From Tanypteryx hageni (Eukaryota; Arthropoda; Insecta; Odonata; Petaluridae), in the NCBI GenBank assembly GCA_028673005.1, contig CM054118.1:90620858-90684857 (forward strand): a stretch of 64,000 nucleotides of DNA, given 5' to 3'. How positions within the stretch are numbered: position 1 is the stretch's first letter; each line of letters starts with the position of its first letter. A program made the position numbers and the translations under genes. The notes below the pieces were generated by a model. It saw only the letters and a list, made by a program, of their open reading frames with translations, made no database searches and was not told the origin of the DNA. Positions 57,131-64,000 of this stretch are shown here, piece after piece.

Positions 57131-60100
57131 TTTTAATTATTATTTTATGAAATAACATACGCCTGAAGGGGTCCTCTAGGAATACCTATTTATTCCAACA
57201 AATTATTTTCACTCAGATTTTTGGAAACTGATTATGGCAAGCATTTTTTCCCCCTTCAAAAAATTAGGTTAATCGGACAATTAACCACTTAACGAATAGT
57301 AAGAAAATTTAAAAAATAACCAGTTAACTGGGTACCTATAGCATATCATATACTAAACTTGTGCAAGGCATTTAAAATAGACTAAGTATAGTGATGAATA
57401 TCATTAAGCATATAAAATGCATATATTAACCGGATTAATTCTGCTACTTTCTAATTAATGCTGAAGAGATAATCTTAAAATTCTCCTAACACAATCGATT
57501 AAGATATTCAATAATCATTCTGAAACAATTTCCAAATGCATAGCTCACCAATTTCCTTTATGTCACTGAAATCGGAGTTTTAAAAAGTATATTAGAAGGT
57601 CAGATACTTGAAGAACCTCTACGGAGGTTCATGACACTGAAATGATTAGGAAAACTTTATGATTGCATGAGTGTAAGGGCTCACACAACAAATCATTTAA
57701 TTATTTTACTAACACAGTACACAAAAGTCACAAAATAATCCGTCATTGTTTTACAGAAACATGACTCCCAATTACAAATTTGTACGTACATCTCACACAG
57801 TTTCACATACTATATAACAGTGAAAATATCCATTCCAAGTTTAGCAAACAACTTGCTACTGCTACCATGCATTTTGCTCCCTATGTTTTAAGTGGTTTAA
57901 AAAAAATAGCTAACCAACCATGGAAAAACATTTTGTACAGCAACCAAAACCACCTTAAACTGTTATGTAAACTTACTTATATTGTATAGAAATAATTGTA
58001 ACAACTCTTGAACCATTAACAATTTTAAAATTACAGAAAAAATAACATTCCCATATGATAACATCAAAGAGCTATTGTATTGTACAGTATGCAAAAATTG
58101 GCACAAAAATCACTGAAAACTACAAATTTATCCAAGGAAGATTTACCATTGACAAAAGTATAATGTTATTTAATAGCATTATAATAATTACATTATACAT
58201 AAACAGTAGCATATGAACATTTACAGCCATAATAAAAAAACAGTAAATAACCACCTGAAATTACGTAGTTTCATACCTTTGTTAGAAAAGCCAAAATAAA
58301 TGCCAAAGTCCTCTACAAAAGTCTATCTTAATTCATTTTAACAAAATTCCATAGCTTTTGACTTATTTACCACATATCTTAGAAATTAACGACAGCAATA
58401 GCTTGATGCAGTAAGAAACCAACTCTCAAACACACATCCATGGAATGAAGGCACAATAACATTTTCTATAACTAATTAGTGCCACAGCATGGCAGTATAG
58501 TCATATTTAAAAAAATTTCCACATCAATGACCAATGAGCAGAAGCAATGGTTCATTTCTTACTAGCAGTTGAATTTAAAATTGTGATATTTTATCTGCCA
58601 ACACTGAAAAATAATGGCTTTGGTTTGTTTTCATTTTTAAATTTAAAGTGAACATATACATCAACATCAATTGCCTGTTGAAATTAATAGCTCACAAAAC
58701 AACATTTGCTGATAATATTTTCAGTCTGTACACATTTGCAGGAACCAGAGTACTCATTAAGTAATTAACAGGTATTTTAAGTATGCCAATAAACAGAGAA
58801 CAAACTGACATACAGGCTCGAGGAGAACTAACATGAATGATGGATAATGTTTTAAGGATAATGGATGCCTCAGAAAGTTAGATGAAGTGACAGTTTTTAC
58901 ATTCATTCCTAAAAAACAACAAAAGAAGAAAAGTGCTTATTCTACACACCATAAAACTTGTTAAAAACTGTCCATTATTATAAGTCTATACAAAATAACC
59001 CACAACAGTGGTGATTGATGGGAGAAAGGGGTCAGATATGACATCTCCCGAGGATTTGGTATTTCTAACAGCACTACCATGGCGGTAGTCAGAATTTAAT
59101 CACTTAAACCAATGTAAACATCATTAAAATTGCCATGACAACTCGTCATAATTTTGGAGGTTTATACAAAACTGTAACTGTAACGATTTTTAAGTCAATA
59201 AAAGTTTCAACATCTGTGAGGAAGTGTTCTAATATTCCTTGACAATGATTGATGTGATACAATTGCAAAAAATAATGAACCTCACAACACTGCATAGCAT
59301 AGAACAGCACTCATTTCCAGCTGTTACTTAAGTCAAGGTGTGACTGTTATATCTGCCGTCAGTAAAACACTTTCTCAAATAATTTAACTTTTAAACATTT
59401 TAACAGAGCTTTAAAACAATGTTACATATTTTATATCCATTTCCTCATTTGCCTGCAGATGTTTAACAGCGTAAAGCTTCAATTAATTTATCAAAAAGAA
59501 TTTGTTTCTATATGAGACCATAAAAATGCAAAATTCTTGATTAGTTTGAACATTTAATTAAATGCACAACATGGCGGTTTTGTATGTTATAAATTTGACC
59601 ATTCAATAAAATTCTATTTTCTGATAGTTGTCACAAAAGATTATATGTAGAATATTACCACAGCCTCTTTAAAATGTTTTGGAAGGATTACAAGTGATTT
59701 TTATCATGAAATTAGTGATATCTTAGATATAACAAAAAATTATAATGGTTAATAGCAGGTATAGAAAACAAAATTTCTTACTCTTTGAATGTTTGTGCAT
59801 TAGAAATCTTTTAGGGAGTTTTCCCAAAGAAATTAGTGTATTTAAAAAAATAAGCAACTGGGAAAGCTTTCACTTATCTATGCTTTAATCCATGACTAAA
59901 GTTTTTTTAATTTGAAGGAGTCAAGTGATAAATGGCTTCCCTTCAAAGAAAATAGACAATTTTTGGCCAACACCAATAAGTGGAAGGTAACAATACAAAA
60001 TAATTGGATGTATTGACATGCCATAACGGCTTGATTACCATCCCCATATACCCTTCTTGAAGAATTTACCAAAGCATTTTTACAAAAGATAATGTATTTT

Positions 60101-61785
60101 GAGTAAAAATATTTTTTGCTTAGCTCTATAGGTTTACTATCTATGATGTTCAATTTTGCCTCTTCACTGTACAAATATAACAAACGTGACACTGTGAGTT
60201 CCAAGTACGTCTTGTTACTCAAAAGATGACTTCCATTTAAGTATGGAATGATAATTTTTTAAATATAGTTCTACTTTTTCAAACTAGATGAAAATAAAAC
60301 AGGAAATTATAAACAAAATTGCATGAGGCATGCCTTATATGGATCAATGATAGTGGTTATAGCAAATTTAAAACCATAACTAACTTGGCACTCTTAACAA
60401 CCAAAACCATGTCCATGGGATAACATTTGTGCCAAGAACAAGAAAAAATACAATATATAACTATAAATATCTCAAAAAGGTGAATTTATGGTTGAAAATT
60501 TCCCATTCCATCCAACAGCTTCAAAAATTCAGTCAGTCTTTTTCACAGGGCTCTTTTTCTCTTGCATTCCATATGAAGAGGCTTTGCTTATTTTCGTCAT
60601 TCCAATCAATTTGTAGAGAAGGAAGAAAACTGAAAAAATTATTTTGCTGAATTCAGAAAAATCTATATGCAGCTCATAAATTCATTAAATCCACAATTTG
60701 CTATTTGGCAATCCTCCATTAGTTAGACTTTCACCTAAATCGACATTTCAAGCAAAAATTACTACTACCTGAATAATATAATGTGGCACACTGAATGTTT
60801 TTGTAGCCTTATTGACTTTAAACAATTCTAATTGTGCATCTCTTTTAGTTTATAACAACGTATATAATATTTTAGAATAATGTTCATGAAACCATGTAAT
60901 ATTCTTTTCAGCATGATTGTCACACATTCATATGATAATTGCAGATACAAATGTGTGCTTTAGATTGTGGTAGAAATATTGTAGTTTTTATGACAAAGCT
61001 TAGTGGTATGCGGTTTAAGTAAGATTTAGGATCTTTGTAGCCAGAAGACAAGGTAACAACAAAACTCATCATACTAAAATATTTTTATATTTTCAATGTA
61101 GAATATTTAACAGGTATTAATAAAAACCATGCCAATATGGAGGGCAATCTGAAATGCTATCACATTTCCCCACCAATAAGATCACTTTTTCAAGAAAAAC
61201 AAAGCATAAAATCAACTTGCATCTTGCAGGCCGAAGGTACCTACTGATGTAGAAATGATACGATATATTGAAGATGCCAATACTTGATAAAATTCCCAGA
61301 ATGTGAGGAAAAGAAAAAAATAATAAGCCAATATCAAAATTGGTTTATGAAACTAACGATACATATTTTAGTTACAAAATAACTGTCATTATTGTAAAAG
61401 AAGTAGACGGTCAGTATTTTGCAAAATGATTTTGGTGTTAGCTTTTGCAGTTCTAAGTGTTTTCACAAGTGAATATCAAATGTAAACATTGTATCTCAGT
61501 TCGAGGGCCTACTTTGCCTGTCCAGTGATCCACCCCACTTGCAATACTTGAATTTCCACTAAAACAGTGTTTTTGCATTTTAAATCACATTTTATCAGAT
61601 TGTTCCCATGGAGACAATTATTACCAAACTCGGTTTGATCATAGATGAATGAAAAAATGGGTTATTTTCTTTTCCATTGGACTACTCTTCAGCAATGGTC
61701 AGTTGATCCGGACGTATTAGCATGTGAACAGTAACATTTAATTAATTCATTTATTTTAAATAATACATGCAAAATGTAATGTCAG
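57131..61785. other. 4.6 kb without gene or repeat
   Basis: Low-G+C sequence with A-rich plus strand, no tandem or dispersed repeat shared with the rest of the window, and no ORF with protein character. A long untranslated region of a minus-strand gene is possible but unproven. Confidence 0.35.
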
Positions 61786-61789
61786 AAAG

Positions 61790-63300
61790 TGTAGTAGTAG
61801 TAGTTTTATTTGGTCCAGATATACATAGATATAGGGCAAGTCAAACAGGAGGAATTAGTGAAACAAAGAAATTAACAAACATATTACAATTAGAATAATA
61901 AATATATGCCAAACATTGACATCATTGTACAACATCCATATACCTATTCTGTAATACATTTTGTGCAACAAGAATTCTTTTACTTTATTTTTAAAAGTTG
62001 AAATACTTTTTACAGTTTTCAGTTCATTTAGTATTTGTAATCACATTTGTCTAGGACCCAGAGCAGTTGATCTTGTACAAACAAATGAGATATGGAGGTT
62101 ATTTCTGCCTCTGGTACCATGACTGTGTATACCACAATTAACCTGATTAATAGATGTACCGTTAAACTCGATTATAAGGCTTTTATGAGTTTTATTAATG
62201 TTAGCAAAATACATCAATTGAGATTTGTCAACATTCGGGTATAAAATATTATTTTTACACCAATCATTATTAATGTTGATAGACTAGCTTGCCATTGCCT
62301 TGTAGCCTAGTAAAAGAAGGGGACGATAGAATCAAGTTGGTGTCGTCTGCATACAGGATAGGTTTAACACCCATTATTGAGTGAAAGTTGTTGGGAAGGT
62401 GATTAATAAACAAAAGGAGTAGCACAGAACCCAAAACAGAGCCCTTGGGAATACCATTTTTCTGGAAGAAATGCATTATTAGTTATTATTACATGTTGTG
62501 ATCTGTTAGACAAGTATGATTTGATCCAGTTCTATGGTATGCCCCTGATTCCAAGTTTTTCCAGAAGTACAGAGTGATTAACACAGCAAAATGCATTGGA
62601 AAAGTAAAAAAACAGTGCCATAGTTTCCCGTTTATTATCAAGAGTGGTTAGAATATGGTCAATTACTTGATAGGTTGCAGTGGTAATAGATTTATTTTGC
62701 CTAAAGCCATGTTGACATAAAGATATCTAATCAAAGATGGCTCAAACACTTTTGGCGTAGTATGATAAATAGATGAGACTCCAGTAGCCAAAACAAGGGT
62801 TCGAGGAATAGGCTATTCCTCGAACCCTTGTTTTAGCTATTGGAGTCTCATCTATTTATCATAAAGATATCTGTTTAGTAGAGTCCAGACATGACATTAA
62901 TCTGCTATAAAAACTTTTTCAAATACTACACCAAACTGATTTTGCACACAGATAGGTCGATATGATTTAATATCATTAATTCTTCCTTTTTTCTTGTACA
63001 GAGGGATAACCTTAGAGACTTGGAGCAATTCTGGAAAAATGCCAGTTTCTAATGAATCATTAATAAGAAAAAGAAGTGAGGCCTTAATATAACTGTAAGA
63101 CTACTTCATAATAATGTTGGGAATTTTGTCGAAGCCAGATGAAAACTTAGTACCAAAATTCTGAATAATATGCTTAGATCATTTTCATTACAAGGAAAAA
63201 GGAAAAGAGATTTCCTGGAATTTGGCAGATTTTGATTTGATAAGTGTGTGCTTTTAGTATTTTCAAGCTGATAATGCTCTATTAATTTGTTTTCCAATTT
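61790..63300 (-). pseudogene. Non-LTR retrotransposon, 3' part, decayed
   Basis: Minus strand, several frames. From 63300: a stretch with FHLASTKFPTLL (degenerate 'GxDxIP' region), a KVIPLYKKKG-like segment near 63000, then NGIPKGSVLGSVLLLLFINH and VKPILYADDTNLILSS (62450-62320), the RT catalytic loop YADD. After an internal deletion, HSHGTRGRNNLHISF and NELKTVKSISTFKNKVKEFL (62130-61980) form the usual C-terminus. The 3' end has (CTA)n at 61795-61806, as in CR1/L2-type elements with microsatellite tails. Stops and frameshifts throughout. Confidence 0.8.
62761..62863. repeat. ~100-bp palindrome inside the retrotransposon remnant
   Basis: Arms TATGATAAATAGATGAGACT...GGTTCGAGGAATA and complement meet with a loop of about three bases. 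The arms differ at two positions. CATAAAGATATCT stands on both sides (62716-62728 and 62860-62872), like a 13-bp target duplication. Confidence 0.75.
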
Positions 63301-64000
63301 TTCTCTATCATTGATAAACTATACTACTACTATATATACTATACTACAAGTGGTATTTATGGTATCAGAATTCCTTGGAATGACTTACACATACTGAAAC
63401 ATTTCCTGTCAATATAAGTAATGAATTCGGGATGTCAACTTTGGGAAACCAGCCTGCATTAGTCCTGGTTTGGACTTCTTGTTATAAGGGGGGATAGGTC
63501 CCCGTGGACTGCACAATCATCGGTGGAGGCCCACATTCAGGCTGTTGGTTGTGCATTGCCCGTGTAAAGGGATCCATTCTTTAATCTGGATGTAAGTATA
63601 GGACGTGCCCATAGTTTTGTGTTCCTTCTCTTTTTCTTCTTCCTATTCTCATACAAAAGCAGGGTATTAATACTTCTTCCAGCTCTAGCATTGATGACAG
63701 AAGAACATCCTCATATGATATCGTTATTGCAACTGAAGAGAATGAAGCAAGTTGGAAGCTGTGTAGTCATGACATCAACCCTGCGAGTCGCTAAGGAGTT
63801 GCTACCACTGTTGCGGTGGCCAGACACTCGGTAGCTGTACACTGAGTGTCTCTTGTGGTAGGGGCCTAATTGGGGGCAACGGTGGTCAGGATTAGAGTTT
63901 TGGAACCAGGAATTCTCGTTCCTGATTCCAGGGAGTTTACTAAATATTTCTTATTCGAGATTTCCGGGCAAATTTTTAATGATTCCAAGGAATAGTTTGT
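63301..64000. other. No gene recognised
   Basis: 63480-63920 is richer in G+C than the neighbouring sequence (GGTCCCCGTGGACTGC), with no identifiable product. Confidence 0.35.

Noticed and set aside
59896..60222. 108-codon minus-strand open frame in the repeat-free region
   Set aside because: AT-driven composition without domain or gene signals.

Overview
This is an AT-rich piece of an animal genome, most likely an arthropod and probably an insect. There are no bacterial-style operons or dense ORFs. Short exon-like segments with GT/AG borders sit in a sea of transposable elements: Tigger/pogo, piggyBac, mariner/Tc1-like elements with animal-type transposases, hAT-type MITEs with 8-bp target duplications, tRNA-derived SINEs and fragments of non-LTR retrotransposons. 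The species cannot be named from sequence alone.

Layout. 1-2200 holds nested repeats, a non-LTR fragment and a large CAT/CCT satellite. About 2900-18020, possibly on to 23160 or 30117, carries a set of short plus-strand exons (2918-2977, 5065-5190, 8163-8345, 10155-10244, 12699-12750, 17893-18018). The three clearest intact exons (2918, 5065, 8163) and the one at 17893 are multiples of three and join in phase 0, so they look like parts of one gene encoding an acidic/basic low-complexity linker-like protein. A segment with two of them (about 2880-5190) is duplicated at about 12660-18018. One copy has received a mariner-type element and the other a complete Tigger element, each copy serving as the near-empty site for the other's insertion. 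18-34 kb has a proline/threonine-type microsatellite, MITEs, SINEs, a CpG-rich patch, a deleted mariner with about 95-bp inverted repeats, and a second broken Tigger-type transposase whose catalytic core is gone and whose place is taken by a foldback element. 35-39 kb is a piggyBac-type element. 39.5-41.1 kb is an IS630/Tc1-type element with arrays of subterminal repeats. 42-48 kb and 55-57 kb are dispersed repeat families, including a tandem array of one 5' half-unit. 48.5-54.7 kb and 57.1-61.8 kb are largely free of recognisable repeats and genes. 61.8-63.3 kb is a decayed non-LTR retrotransposon with a microsatellite tail.

How it works together. No complete host gene can be read. The main biology is the transposon ecology. 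The Tigger at 12961-16943 is the best preserved element: exact TA borders, a DDD catalytic triad and a C-terminal PCNA-binding motif, with only one in-frame stop. A 1.4-kb deletion derivative lies 1 kb upstream. Nesting and empty sites give a relative order of events. The most unusual structures are the subterminal-repeat element (39518-41127), the self-complementary GTAAATGTGCAC foldback (31335-31966), the roughly 700-bp repeat with ACTTTCTCCATA ends, and two repeat families sharing a Helitron-like terminal hairpin.
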